Positions 1-8,500 of a stretch of 64,000 nt of DNA are shown piece after piece; position 1 is the first letter of the stretch; each line of letters begins with the position of its first letter. A program made the position numbers and the translations under genes. Below the pieces are notes generated by a model. That model did no database searches. It was given only the letters and a program-made list of their open reading frames with translations, and was not told the origin of the DNA. The DNA is from JBCDGZ01 sp038750655 (GTDB lineage: Bacteria > Bacteroidota > Bacteroidia > Chitinophagales > Saprospiraceae): the NCBI GenBank assembly GCA_038750655.1, contig JBCDGZ010000007.1, positions 1-64,000 of the forward strand, read 5' to 3'.

Positions 1-522
1 CCGCATCATCTACTAACAGAAGAACAGCTGAAGACTATATACAACAGTTATCCAGCCAAGCACCTTCGTAACAAAGTAGTTTTAGGCTTGCTAGTGTTCC
101 AGGCGCTGCGTCGCAAAGAAATCCATCAGCTCAAAGTTGAGCCGATCAATTTAGAAACGGGCCAAGTCCACATCAAGTCGAGCCGAAAGGCGAACGGTAG
201 AATCTTATCCTTAGCAGCTGTCCAACTGCTACCGCTGCAGTCCTACTTGGCCAATTACAAAACGGCCGAACTGTTCCCCTCAGCTCACCTCCATTACGCA
301 CAATATTACCTGATTAAACAACTTAAGCCACACTATCCAAAGCTGCTCAGCTGCCGCCAGCTCCGCGCCAGTGTAATTAGTAACTGGCTGCGCCATCACA
401 ATCTAAGACAAGTACAGTACATGGCTGGCCACCGCTACGTAAGCTCCACCGAACGCTACAACCGCAGTCACCTGGAAGACCTACAGCGCGATCTGGACGA
501 GTACCATCCGAGTAACGACTGA
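1..522 (+). CDS. Tyrosine recombinase (phage integrase family), 3' part only
   Basis: The frame is open from the first base of the window, so the gene starts upstream; 173 residues of the catalytic domain are visible. A box I arginine lies in ALRRKEI. The box II arginine lies in CRQLRASV, where the usual first His of HxxR is Cys. The C-terminal AGHRYVSSTERY carries the expected His/Arg and the Tyr nucleophile. The family cuts and rejoins DNA through a 3'-phosphotyrosine bond and serves integrative elements, inversions or XerC/D resolution. The neighbours (toxin-antitoxin pair, Rhs remnant) suggest a mobile or recombining region rather than a housekeeping Xer. Its target site is not identifiable here. 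The family call is firm; the specific role is inferred. Confidence 0.85.
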   Translation, partial: PHHLLTEEQLKTIYNSYPAKHLRNKVVLGLLVFQALRRKEIHQLKVEPINLETGQVHIKSSRKANGRILSLAAVQLLPLQSYLANYKTAELFPSAHLHYAQYYLIKQLKPHYPKLLSCRQLRASVISNWLRHHNLRQVQYMAGHRYVSSTERYNRSHLEDLQRDLDEYHPSND

Positions 523-750
523 GGGCAAAAGAAAAAGAAGTTTTTTAAAAACCTGTCTGTCGCAGGTAGAAACACCTGAAGGGTAAAAGTAGAGGTACCA
601 AAAGGAAAGTGATAAGATAGTGTTGAAAAAAAAGCGAGGAGACCTGGCGTCTTTAGGCGCGTGAAGGTGAAGCCTCAAAGAATAATCGAACATGAATCAA
701 TAAAAAGCCTTATTTTTATGAGCATAAATCCAATAATAAATCGAATTAAG

Positions 751-1005
751 ATGAGTGCAGCAGAGAAGCTCAGGAAGCAGTTACATCAATATATAGACCA
801 AGTAGATGAACGGTTTTTAAAGGTAGTACATGCGATGTTTGAAGCCTATAATGAGGAACAAACAGATTTTTGGGATGAGTTGAGTGATGAGCAGAAAGCC
901 CGAATAGAACAGTCTAGGCAAGAGCATCGAGAAGGGAAAAGCATTCCTCATGAGGACGTAATGAAAGAGTTTAGAAAAAGTATAGTGCATGAGCCTCCCC
1001 GTTAA
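751..1005 (+). CDS. Antitoxin-like small protein of a RelE/ParE-type module
   Basis: This is an 84-residue, charged, mostly helical protein beginning MSAAEKLRKQ. An in-frame ATG at 751 fits the family better than an upstream start near 661, which would add a poor leader. The C-terminal half (DELSDEQKARIEQSRQEHRE) resembles the toxin-wrapping tail of small Bacteroidota antitoxins paired with RelE/ParE toxins. Its 3' end overlaps the next gene by 17 bases, the translational coupling typical of antitoxin-toxin pairs. The expected role is to bind and neutralise the downstream toxin and to repress the shared promoter. No classical ribbon-helix-helix or HTH motif is clear, so the call rests on position and overall character. 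Confidence 0.65.
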   Translation: MSAAEKLRKQLHQYIDQVDERFLKVVHAMFEAYNEEQTDFWDELSDEQKARIEQSRQEHREGKSIPHEDVMKEFRKSIVHEPPR

Positions 1006-1288
1006 CTGGTCTGCTTCCTCAAAGGCAGAATATGCAGAATTACTTAAGCACCTTCAAGATCATTTTGGCCTAGATGCAGCCATGAGCTACATGGATAAAA
1101 TGGACGAACGGATCCTCCAAATTAGCAACTTCCCTGAATCCGGTCGTGCCACAAAAAAAGAAAGTGTTCGCAGAGTAACCATCACACCGCAAACCTCTGT
1201 GATCTATGAAATCTACGATCAAACGATAGAAATCCTCTACTTATGGGATAATCGCCAAAATCCTGATAAGCTGGAAGAGGTATTATAA
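989..1288 (+). CDS. RelE/ParE family toxin
   Basis: This 99-residue protein has the RelE/ParE superfamily pattern: an N-terminal W-S-x-x-A-x-x-E helix start (NWSASSKAEYAELL), a FPESGRATK turn, a strand with VRRVTITPQTSVIYEI, and a C-terminal ILYLWDNRQNP strand close to the family's usual LWDxRxNP ending. Members are either ribosome-dependent mRNA endonucleases (RelE) or gyrase poisons (ParE); the sequence alone does not separate these. The ATG at 989 lies inside the antitoxin gene, out of frame, so translation is probably coupled. The pair looks intact. It sits between an integrase and an Rhs remnant, a common setting for stabilising modules. Confidence 0.8.
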   Translation: MSLPVNWSASSKAEYAELLKHLQDHFGLDAAMSYMDKMDERILQISNFPESGRATKKESVRRVTITPQTSVIYEIYDQTIEILYLWDNRQNPDKLEEVL

Positions 1289-1721
1289 GGCCTACCTTTT
1301 TTCTTTTTTAGCTGCCGTAGGCATGCCAAATGCTAGATAAAAACATTAACTTGATGAAGAAGTAGTTCTTTGATAGCGTCTTATTTACATGGCGTATAGT
1401 GAAGGTGGGGAGGTGCTGCCCTACGCTGTCATGGAGCTAACTGCCTGCCACAGCCAGCTCTCAGCCTGTGGCTAGGTACAAAATTCAACGTAATTACATC
1501 CCTCCGCTGCCTCCCTACCTCCGGCAGACAAGTCATAACGCAGCTTACATTCTTACTCACACTCTCTTACACCCTGGTACAAAGTCCACATGAGCCTCAG
1601 CGAAGGCCATAAAGGAATCAGGAATGGCCTTGACCTAGAAGTCCCCCCCCAAAATAAACCTGCCCTCCACCCCCACCGCTAAAACTCACCCCCAAATTTA
1701 CCAGGAAGTATTATATTTGGA
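1289..1721. other. Non-coding gap with no recognised gene
   Basis: These roughly 430 bases between the toxin gene and the Rhs remnant contain stops in all frames at short intervals. There is a short T-rich stretch just after the toxin stop and a run of eight C near 1645. No tRNA-like, palindromic or coding pattern was recognised. It is probably decayed coding sequence of the Rhs locus or simple intergenic DNA. Confidence 0.4.
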
Positions 1722-2006
1722 GGAAGCCCGCAGAACTACGTCTACGACGCTTCAGACAAAAAACACAAGGGCCCTGGCCCCACGAGTACGTCAATAATAT
1801 CAAATACTACAAAGGGCTAGAAGCCGTCTACACCGACGAAGGTCGTGCAGTCCCCAGCCTGGATATAGAAAGTGGATGGATTGACAGTTTTCAATACGAG
1901 TTTGTGTTGAGGGACTATCGATTCTTGGCGCAGAAAAGACAAATCATGAAATGATATAATTAAGAGTGCCGGTCGTTCAGGAGGAAAAGATGTTAAATTT
2001 AAATAA
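1722..2006 (+). pseudogene. Remnant of an Rhs-repeat protein (polymorphic toxin carrier), frameshifted
   Basis: Frame 3 from 1722 reads GSPQNYVYDASDKKHKG, the typical Rhs core motif N-Y-x-Y-D-A. It then hits a stop. The match resumes in frame 2 from about 1787 as YVNNIKYYKGLEAVYTDEGR then AVPSLDIESG and FQYEFVLRDYR, matching the Bacteroidota Rhs core (I-E-Y-x-x-G-x-L-E-A-I-Y-x-x-E-G-R, then Y-E-Y-V-L-x-D-H). A last short open piece, KSAGRSGGKDVKFK, ends at 2006, sharing one base with the next ATG. Intact Rhs proteins are large secreted cages that deliver a C-terminal toxin. Here only scraps remain, with a frameshift and no start, so no functional product is expected. Confidence 0.65.
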
Positions 2007-2449
2007 TGGAAAGCATAAAAATTATGAGGCTTTTGAGATCATTTGATCGGAGGAATTTATTCTTAGATTTGGACGCTTTTGATATTGTAGAGGGGGCAGA
2101 TAGCAATAGTGAAATAGGATGGTTTAAGTTCATCGGTAGTGTTCTGACAGGAATATATCATTTCAATAATGAATTATTATTTCTGTATGATAAAGCATCT
2201 ATTCCGTTGGATGCTCTCACATCTGCAAAGGTGTTCCCTGTAGAAGGAGATACCTATAATTTTACTTTATCTATTGAAAGTACAATAGTCCTTGACTTCT
2301 TATATGAATTTAATCAGGAGATTCTTTGTGAAGCGTATGATACTACTGGTTTTCTTGAAAGAGAAGATTTTGATTGGGGGTTATTTCTTTCCCACATCGT
2401 TAATGATAAAGCTAGACAAAAACGCATGCTAATCAATCAGAAGGGGTGA
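2006..2449 (+). CDS. Hypothetical protein, probable orphan immunity protein of the Rhs locus
   Basis: This is a 147-residue acidic cytosolic protein with no signal peptide or membrane segment. I recognise no family. The reason to think immunity protein is position: its ATG overlaps by one base the stop of the short open piece that ends the Rhs remnant, the usual arrangement of toxin C-terminus then immunity gene. The small size, acidity and lower GC than the flanking chromosome also fit imported immunity genes. If so, it has outlived its toxin and could protect against toxin from neighbours that keep the intact system. This function is inferred from context only. Confidence 0.5.
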   Translation: MESIKIMRLLRSFDRRNLFLDLDAFDIVEGADSNSEIGWFKFIGSVLTGIYHFNNELLFLYDKASIPLDALTSAKVFPVEGDTYNFTLSIESTIVLDFLYEFNQEILCEAYDTTGFLEREDFDWGLFLSHIVNDKARQKRMLINQKG

Positions 2450-2594
2450 TAAGGTAGGGCTTCCGTGACGTCCTCTATCCAACTTCACACTAGTAAATAA
2501 AGATGCAATAACACCGGCTTGATCATTCCTGCCTCTGATAATGATTGGATTGTACCAGGGCAAAGAAAGAGTAAGCTAATACAAGACAAAGACT

Positions 2595-2637
2595 GTTCAT
2601 TTTCGGACGACCTTGTTCGGAAATGAACGATTTTTTT
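2595..2637 (+). terminator. Rho-independent terminator
   Basis: A stem (2595-2607 with 2616-2628) of about 13 near-complementary pairs around an 8-base loop is followed after GA by seven T residues. It closes the immunity-gene transcript before the ABC permease. The rest of the 2450-2754 gap shows nothing else. Confidence 0.75.
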
Positions 2638-2754
2638 AGAGTTGCTTGAGTACAAGTTGCTGATTTAGAGTATTGTATGTGGCTTGGCATAGCTGTTGAA
2701 CCTCATCTGTCTGAAACGTATCCATACCATTTTTTCACCCAAGCCTTTGCTCAA

Positions 2755-5118
2755 ATGTTTAGTAACTATATTAAAATTGCCTTTCGAAATCTTCTAAAAT
2801 ATAAAGGAAATAGCATCATCAGTATTAGTGGACTGGCCATTGGAATGACGGTCTGTTTTTTTCTGTGCCTCTGGGTAAATGATGAATTGAGCTATGATCG
2901 GTTTCACGAAAAAGCGGATCGAATTTATCGGATGCAATGGGAGGCAAAATATGGGGAGAACAGCTGGAAAATTCCTTTGGTCCCCATGCCACTAGCGGGG
3001 CTGATGGAAGGCGTGTTTCCGGAGGTGCTCACGGCTACGCAGGTACTCAAGGGGCAATTTACGGCCAAGAAAGACCAGGAGTTTATCCGCGAAAATAGGG
3101 TCTTGTACATCGATAAAAAATTCCTTGATGTTTTTACCGTGGAGTTCGCTGCCGGAACTGCGGAGGTGCTGTCCCAAAATCCTGGAACGATTTTGATCAC
3201 CGAAGCAACGGCAGAACGGTATTTTGGGGTAAAGAACAATTTTGGACAAGTAATCGGACGGACTATCGAAAGGAACGACGGCCGACAATTGCCAATTGGA
3301 GGGGTGGTAAAAAGTTTTCCCCCGCAATCACACCTGGAATTTGATTTCCTCGCACCGCTGCACCATTCAGGGTTGAGTTTTCTGGAACGCAGAAAAGACC
3401 AATGGGGCTTCGCCACCCTATGGACCTATTTCCTAATGAATGAGCACGCCGATCCCGCCCAACTCGATCAAAAGGTACAGGCTTATGTAAACGAAAATAT
3501 ATCGGGCACAGTCTTTAAAAAAACGGGTAACTACGAGCGCTTTCCTTTCGAGCCCATTACCGATATTCACCTTCAACCCAACTTGGCCTACATCTGGATG
3601 TTTGGCCTCATCGCCATCTTCATTCTCCTATTGGCCAGCATTAATTACATCAACTTGGCTACTGCGCGCGCCATGACCAGAGCCAAAGAAGTTGGGGTTC
3701 GGAAAGTGCTGGGTTCCAAGCGGTCCCAATTGATCCAACAGTTTTTTAGTGAATCCGCCCTACAGGTTATCATTGCACTTATTTTGGGCATTTTGCTGGC
3801 TGAAATTTGCCTGCCTTACTTCAATGAATTTGTTGGGAAGCAGCTTTATATTAATTTATTGGAGTCGGCCTTTACCGGAACCCTACTATTGGCACTCACT
3901 CTTTTTACCCTGGCCCTAACCGGAATAATCCCCGCGCTGGTTTTATCGGCGATCTCTCCCGCCAGAGTAATCAAGGGGCAGATCGTGAAAACGCAAAGGA
4001 AAGACCGCCTCCGGCATGGATTGGTCATCTTCCAGTTTTGTATTTCCTGCATACTCATCGTCGGTACACTGGTCGTCAGGGATCAACTGCATTTTTTACA
4101 AAGCAAGGAGCTGGGCTTTGATCAAGAGCAGGTGCTCATCCTGAGGCAGGCAAACGGCCTCAAGGCCCAATACCAGCCCTTTCTACAGAAAATGCGGAGC
4201 ATAACTATGGTGAGCAGCGTTTCAACTGCGCAGTACCTACCCGGCGATGGTTTTGACAGTGTGATATTTGGGGTAGAACAGCCCGCTAATTATGAGGAAA
4301 CCTCGCTGTCCTACAGCCATGTCGATGCTGGTTTTGTAGAAGCCTTGGGGATTGAGATGGGCCAAGGGCGCAACTTTAATCCTTTGCTCTCCACGGATAG
4401 TACCGCTTACTTGATCAATGAAAAAGCAGCTGAGAAGCTGGGCTGGGCCAATCCTGTAGGGAAGAAATTGGCTTATGGGCTTGAGACCGAAGGCGAGGTA
4501 ATTGGAGTGATGAAAAACTTCAACTTTGGCTCTCTACACCAAGAAATTGAACCTTTGATCCTTCGTATGGCCCCCTCCGCTATGCCCAATATCTTTATTC
4601 GGCTCAAGGCCGGTAATTTAACAGAACAGCTACAAGCCATTCAGACGGAATGGAAAGGAATGGTGCCAGAGGCTCCTTTTGAATTTGCCTTTCTCGATGA
4701 ACGGATTCAGCGGCTGTACAGAAAAGAGCAGTTCATGTCTTCTACCTTTTCACTATTTGCTTTGATCGCTATCTTTCTGGCTTGCCTAGGGCTCTTTGGC
4801 CTGGCCTCTTTCATCGCCCTACAGCGGACCAAAGAGATTGGCATCCGGAAAGTACTCGGAGCCAGTGTACTCGGCATCGTGGGGCTGTTATCAAAAGATT
4901 TTTTGAAACTCGTTCTCATCGCTTTGCTCATTGCCTCACCAATCGCTTACTACTTCCTCGAACAGTGGCTTCAGGACTTCGCCTATCGGATCAATATTCC
5001 TTTCAGAGCCTTTGTCCTCACCGCCTTCGCAGCTATGGCCATTGCCTTCCTTACCGTAGGCCTGCAAAGCCTCAGAGCTGCCCTGATTAACCCGGTTCGA
5101 TCACTGCGCAACGAATAA
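2755..5118 (+). CDS. FtsX-like / MacB-type ABC transporter permease
   Basis: With the start taken at the ATG at 2755 (MFSNYIKIAFRNLLKYKG) the protein has 787 residues. This is the normal N-terminus of the Bacteroidota duplicated FtsX permeases; the open frame back to 2677 adds an unlikely leader. Order: TM1 (about residues 20-42), a large periplasmic MacB-type domain, three TM helices of a first FtsX domain (about 280-430) containing the cytoplasmic KEVGVRKVLGS coupling motif, a second TM plus periplasmic domain, and a final FtsX domain with KEIGIRKVLGAS. The pair of GxRKVLG motifs marks the internal duplication. The ATPase is not adjacent and must be encoded elsewhere. Substrate unknown; relatives export peptides, antibiotics or lipoproteins. 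Confidence 0.9.
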   Translation: MFSNYIKIAFRNLLKYKGNSIISISGLAIGMTVCFFLCLWVNDELSYDRFHEKADRIYRMQWEAKYGENSWKIPLVPMPLAGLMEGVFPEVLTATQVLKGQFTAKKDQEFIRENRVLYIDKKFLDVFTVEFAAGTAEVLSQNPGTILITEATAERYFGVKNNFGQVIGRTIERNDGRQLPIGGVVKSFPPQSHLEFDFLAPLHHSGLSFLERRKDQWGFATLWTYFLMNEHADPAQLDQKVQAYVNENISGTVFKKTGNYERFPFEPITDIHLQPNLAYIWMFGLIAIFILLLASINYINLATARAMTRAKEVGVRKVLGSKRSQLIQQFFSESALQVIIALILGILLAEICLPYFNEFVGKQLYINLLESAFTGTLLLALTLFTLALTGIIPALVLSAISPARVIKGQIVKTQRKDRLRHGLVIFQFCISCILIVGTLVVRDQLHFLQSKELGFDQEQVLILRQANGLKAQYQPFLQKMRSITMVSSVSTAQYLPGDGFDSVIFGVEQPANYEETSLSYSHVDAGFVEALGIEMGQGRNFNPLLSTDSTAYLINEKAAEKLGWANPVGKKLAYGLETEGEVIGVMKNFNFGSLHQEIEPLILRMAPSAMPNIFIRLKAGNLTEQLQAIQTEWKGMVPEAPFEFAFLDERIQRLYRKEQFMSSTFSLFALIAIFLACLGLFGLASFIALQRTKEIGIRKVLGASVLGIVGLLSKDFLKLVLIALLIASPIAYYFLEQWLQDFAYRINIPFRAFVLTAFAAMAIAFLTVGLQSLRAALINPVRSLRNE

Positions 5119-5297
5119 AGGAGACTGTTGGTATAATATCGTCTTAGAGGGCTGTAAAGGGTCGTAAAACAATTGTTTGATAGTAAAACTATTGAAATAG
5201 ATAGTCTTGCAACTTTTTTCGAATTTTTCTGTTTTATTAGTAGATAGTAATTTCTCATTTCCGTGAAAATTACACTTAATAATAAAATTGAAAAATT

Positions 5298-6533
5298 ATG
5301 AGACAAGTACTGATCTGTTGTTTAATGTTTCTGTTTTTGGTAGATGGGATGGCACAAACACGCAGAATGGCTAATCCCTTGAGAGGTAAGGAATTCTCAG
5401 CGGAGAACTTCGGTAGGACGGAGTTGCCCTTGCTGCTAAAGGCAGACCAGGAATTGAGCATGTTGAACCTGGATGAAACCCTTTTTACTTTGGACAATGC
5501 AGTGGCGCAAAACCCTAACTCTCCGGAGGCGCTGTTGCTGCGAGCAAGATTCAAATACATCATTGGAATGCCGACGCAGGCCAATGAAGATTACGAGCAG
5601 GCCCGCCGACTTAACCCCTATGTAGCCGACCTTTATGGCTATCACGGCAATGCCGGGCTGCTGAGAGTGATGTCTATACAGCCGCAGCAAGCGGTACAGA
5701 GTATCAGTACTTTCCAAAAGCTAGGCTATTACTACGAGGAGATTGACCGGCAAATGGCGCAGGGGAAATTACTGGGAGGAGAAATGGAGTGGATCGAGCA
5801 AATCATCCTAGTTATTGAAGGGAATTTGCTGGAAGAAGCACTGGAAAAGGTGGATAGTTTGCTGCAACAATATCCACAATCTGCGCTGGCTTATGACCTC
5901 AAAGGAGTGATTTTTTTGGATCAAAATAAACTAGAGGATGCCGAAGGCGCTTTTTTTAAAGCTGTAGAACTCCAAAAGGACTTTGCGCTTGCCTGGTATA
6001 ACCTAGGGCAGTTAGAATATTTGCGAAATAACCTCTCAGATGCTAAGACCTATCTCGATAAGGCCATCAGCTTGCAAGAGAACCTGACCAAAGCGTACTT
6101 CGAAAGAGCGATGGTGCTGAAGGCGATGGGGGATACCGAAGGCGCTCTGCGTGACTACGACTACGTCATTAACCTGCGGGGCGAAACCTACTTCGAGGCC
6201 TTCCTTAATCGCGGCCTGACGAAGAAGATGCTGGGTGATTTTGATGAGGCTTTTATGGACTTAAATCTTGTCCTTGAGCACTATCCTAACAATGCAGAAT
6301 TGTATAAAAACAGGGCCAATCTGTACTTACTTTCTGGTAATTATTGGCAGGCCATCGGCGACTATAGCGATGCCATTCAGCTGAACAGAGATTTCGCAGA
6401 AGCCTACTTCAACCGAGGCCTCGCCCACTTTTTGGTATACGATAAAGTCTCCGGCTGTACTGACCTAGGGCGAAGTTCAGACCTTGGATATGAGCCTGCA
6501 AAGGAACAGCTCCGGTACTTTTGCGCAAGGTAA
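5298..6533 (+). CDS. Exported TPR-repeat protein
   Basis: This 411-residue protein has a clear signal peptide (hydrophobic ICCLMFLFLVDGMA, cleavage before Q). The mature chain is almost entirely tetratricopeptide repeats. At least seven helix-turn-helix units are visible, with the A-x-x-x-Y-x-x-A-x-x-L-x-P pattern (for example ALAWYNLGQLEYLRNNLSDA and AEAYFNRGLAHFL near the C-terminus). TPR arrays are protein-binding scaffolds; in the periplasm of Bacteroidota they often hold envelope or secretion complexes. No enzymatic domain is seen. It is a single gene, 180 bases downstream of the permease and convergent with the TSUP gene. The partner is unknown. Confidence 0.85.
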   Translation: MRQVLICCLMFLFLVDGMAQTRRMANPLRGKEFSAENFGRTELPLLLKADQELSMLNLDETLFTLDNAVAQNPNSPEALLLRARFKYIIGMPTQANEDYEQARRLNPYVADLYGYHGNAGLLRVMSIQPQQAVQSISTFQKLGYYYEEIDRQMAQGKLLGGEMEWIEQIILVIEGNLLEEALEKVDSLLQQYPQSALAYDLKGVIFLDQNKLEDAEGAFFKAVELQKDFALAWYNLGQLEYLRNNLSDAKTYLDKAISLQENLTKAYFERAMVLKAMGDTEGALRDYDYVINLRGETYFEAFLNRGLTKKMLGDFDEAFMDLNLVLEHYPNNAELYKNRANLYLLSGNYWQAIGDYSDAIQLNRDFAEAYFNRGLAHFLVYDKVSGCTDLGRSSDLGYEPAKEQLRYFCAR

Positions 6534-6559
6534 TGCTTGTTGTTCGATCTGATCATAGT

Positions 6560-7348
6560 CTAGAGCAGGGCTTGTATCCACTCAACGATGCCGAAAAGGC
6601 GTACGATGGCAAAAATGACAACGACGACTAAGAGCCGGTAGGCCCAGACATCGGCCTTAGGATAGCGCGAAGCGTAGGAGGCGGTCAACCAGCCTCCTGT
6701 CGTTTGTCCTACTGCCATTAATAGCCCCAATTGCCAGTTAATTAGCCCTTTGGATTGAAAAATTAAGATGACAATGAAGGTATAAATGGCAATGATAAAG
6801 CTCTTAACTGCATTGGCCTCAATGATGCTAAAGCGCGCCAGCAGCACCATAACCGCCAAGAAAAAAATGCCCATGCCCATTTGAATGAAGCCGCCGTAGA
6901 AACCCAAGGCCAGAAAGGCTGGAATGATAATCAGCGGATGGACCTTGCGATTGGGATCGGTTTGGATGAGCCAGCGTTTGGGCTTGACGAGGATAACGAA
7001 TAGCATGGCCACCATTAAAATGCTGAAAACACTTTTGAATTGCTCGTTGCTCACCCGCGTTGCTACAATCACGCCCACAATAGCTCCGATAATGGTATAG
7101 ACGAAATAAGAGCGGCTGCGCTTAATGTCCAGTTTGCCGTGGCGATAGAAGGCGTAGGCGCCAGCGCTGCTTTGGGTGAAAATGCCAACGCGGTTGGTAC
7201 CGTTGGCCATGTTGGGAGGGAGTTGTAGGACTTCGGTGAGGATGGTCAGTGTGATGGCGGAGCCGTTGCCCGCCAGGGTGTTGAGTGCGCCGGCGAAGGC
7301 CCCACCGATAATGGCAATGGCATATTGATAGAATTCTAGTTCGGGCAT
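6560..7348 (-). CDS. TSUP family (TauE/SafE) sulfite/organosulfur permease
   Basis: This is a 262-residue integral membrane protein with about eight hydrophobic helices. The family's N-terminal signature is present (GGAFAGALNTLAGNGSAITL, the G-x-x-x-G-x-x-N-x-x-x-G-G/N-x-G-x-x-x-x pattern) and repeats in weaker form in the second half (FYGGFIQMGMGIFFLAV). TSUP proteins export or import sulfite, sulfoacetate or related anions; the substrate cannot be read from sequence. Its ATG overlaps by one base the TAA of the upstream epimerase gene, so the two are co-transcribed, although no metabolic link between them is evident. Confidence 0.9.
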   Translation of the reverse strand: MPELEFYQYAIAIIGGAFAGALNTLAGNGSAITLTILTEVLQLPPNMANGTNRVGIFTQSSAGAYAFYRHGKLDIKRSRSYFVYTIIGAIVGVIVATRVSNEQFKSVFSILMVAMLFVILVKPKRWLIQTDPNRKVHPLIIIPAFLALGFYGGFIQMGMGIFFLAVMVLLARFSIIEANAVKSFIIAIYTFIVILIFQSKGLINWQLGLLMAVGQTTGGWLTASYASRYPKADVWAYRLLVVVVIFAIVRLFGIVEWIQALL

Positions 7349-7755
7349 TAGTCCTCACGAATGGATTGACAAAGCTCCACTAGCACGCCGTTGGCCGTCT
7401 TGGGATGAACAAAGCAGACCAGCTTATTGTCTGCCCCCCGCTTCGGTTGTTCATTGAGCAGGCGAAAACCTTCGGCTGCCAGACGCTTCATTTCTGCTTC
7501 AATATCCTCCACTTCAAAGGCAATGTGATGAATGCCCTCTCCCTTCTTATCGATGAATTGGGCAATGGGGCTGTCCTCGCGTGTCGCTTCTAGTAGTTCA
7601 ACCTTATTTTCTCCTACTTGAAAAAAAGAAGTATTAACTCCTTCTGAGGTAACTGTTTCGACCTTGTAATGGGCGCTGCCGAGTAGACGGTGAAAGAGGG
7701 CATTGCTCTGCTCTAGATTTTTGACGGCAATGCCGATGTGTTCTATTTTTAACAT
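7348..7755 (-). CDS. mce: Methylmalonyl-CoA epimerase
   Basis: This 135-residue vicinal-oxygen-chelate fold protein starts MLKIEHIGIAVKNLEQS. The metal ligands of the family are visible: His in EHIGIAV, His in GIHHIAFEV, and the final Glu in NGVLVEL. Length matches bacterial epimerases (about 130-150 residues). It interconverts (S)- and (R)-methylmalonyl-CoA between propionyl-CoA carboxylase and methylmalonyl-CoA mutase, in the cytosol. It is first in a two-gene unit with the TSUP permease. A general glyoxalase is less likely, because the TSEGVNTSFFQVGENKVELLE segment is characteristic of the epimerase. Confidence 0.9.
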   Translation of the reverse strand: MLKIEHIGIAVKNLEQSNALFHRLLGSAHYKVETVTSEGVNTSFFQVGENKVELLEATREDSPIAQFIDKKGEGIHHIAFEVEDIEAEMKRLAAEGFRLLNEQPKRGADNKLVCFVHPKTANGVLVELCQSIRED

Positions 7756-7934
7756 AAGCTTTGGCTTTTATCAGGCCGCAAAGGTACACCGCTGGTCGCG
7801 AAATAACGAATCTGGTTGACCTTCCCTGTGCAGCAATGGAATAGTAGTTGTGAGAACTGTAGTACGGAAGATTTTTTCTGTCCCGTTAAACCTCCCCACC
7901 TTTCCTAAGTCAAAGCAGTGAAATCATTACTAAC

Positions 7935-8054
7935 CCAAGTTGCGATGAACGAGAGTCAGCCGGCAGGCAGGGAAGGAAGATTTTGTGAATCACGAGGTGG
8001 TGATTCAAATATCTGACGCATTGACTCTTGTAAAAGTGAATTGCAACTTGAATT
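7935..8054. repeat. About 120-bp intergenic repeat, copy 1
   Basis: The left end (7935-7954) matches 61935-61954 at 19 of 20 bases. The right end contains ACTTGAATT, also found at the corresponding right end of copy 2. The left CAAGTTGC and right GCAACTTG form an 8-bp terminal inverted repeat. A hairpin (GAATCAC at 7987-7993 with GTGATTC at 8000-8006) lies inside. The element occupies most of the 322-base gap between mce and the next gene. No transposase is encoded. Confidence 0.5.
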
Positions 8055-8077
8055 ACTAACGTAAATTACACGATAGC

Positions 8078-8398
8078 ATGAAGTTAAAAGCATTAATTCT
8101 CGGATTGTTTGTCATCGGCTTCGCCATGAGCAGCCAGGCACAAACAGCAACCCCCAAAGCAACAAAGAGACAAGTGAATCAGCAGAAGCGCATTAAGCAG
8201 GGGGTCCGATCCGGCGAGCTGACGAAAAAGGAGACTGTGCAGCTGCAAGCGCAGCAAAAGCACATCCAAAAGACCAAGAAACGAGCGAAAGCGGATGGTA
8301 AAGTGACGCCTAAAGAGCGCGCAAAAATCCAGCATAAACAAAACCGAGCCAGCAAGAATATAAAAAGTAAACGCAGCAATAGCCGCACAAGAGACTGA
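8078..8398 (+). CDS. Small secreted, very basic protein of unknown function
   Basis: This is a 106-residue protein with a signal peptide (MKLKALILGLFVIGFAMSSQ, cleavage before QT or just after). The mature part is dominated by Lys, Arg, Gln and Thr and is predicted helical; motifs such as SGELTKKETVQLQ and DGKVTPKERAKIQ repeat an acidic-turn then helix pattern twice, resembling degenerate EF-hand-like D-G-x-(I/V) loops. Similar short exported proteins occur in Bacteroidota, but I cannot assign a function. It is followed by a strong terminator at 8419, so it is a single-gene unit. Confidence 0.75.
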   Translation: MKLKALILGLFVIGFAMSSQAQTATPKATKRQVNQQKRIKQGVRSGELTKKETVQLQAQQKHIQKTKKRAKADGKVTPKERAKIQHKQNRASKNIKSKRSNSRTRD

Positions 8399-8418
8399 TG
8401 TTTTTATTAGTGATTTGT

Positions 8419-8453
8419 GAGCCGCCGCCGGGCCTCCGGCAGCGGCTCTTTTT
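8419..8453 (+). terminator. Strong rho-independent terminator
   Basis: A 13-bp GC-rich stem (GAGCCGC then CGCCGG against CCGGCA then GCGGCTC, one mismatch) with a short loop is followed by five T. It ends the small secreted-protein transcript. Confidence 0.85.
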
Positions 8454-8500
8454 GTCAATCAACGGTTGCCCAGCGCGCGAAAAAGCTTTACTTTCGCCTT

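Noticed and set aside
5276..5584. 102-codon minus-strand frame over the TPR gene start
   Set aside because: It is antisense to a well-supported signal peptide and TPR region.
8417..8500. Upstream start for the glutaminyl-cyclase-like gene
   Set aside because: The extra 28 codons run through the terminator at 8419-8453 and would hide a clear lipoprotein signal starting at 8501.
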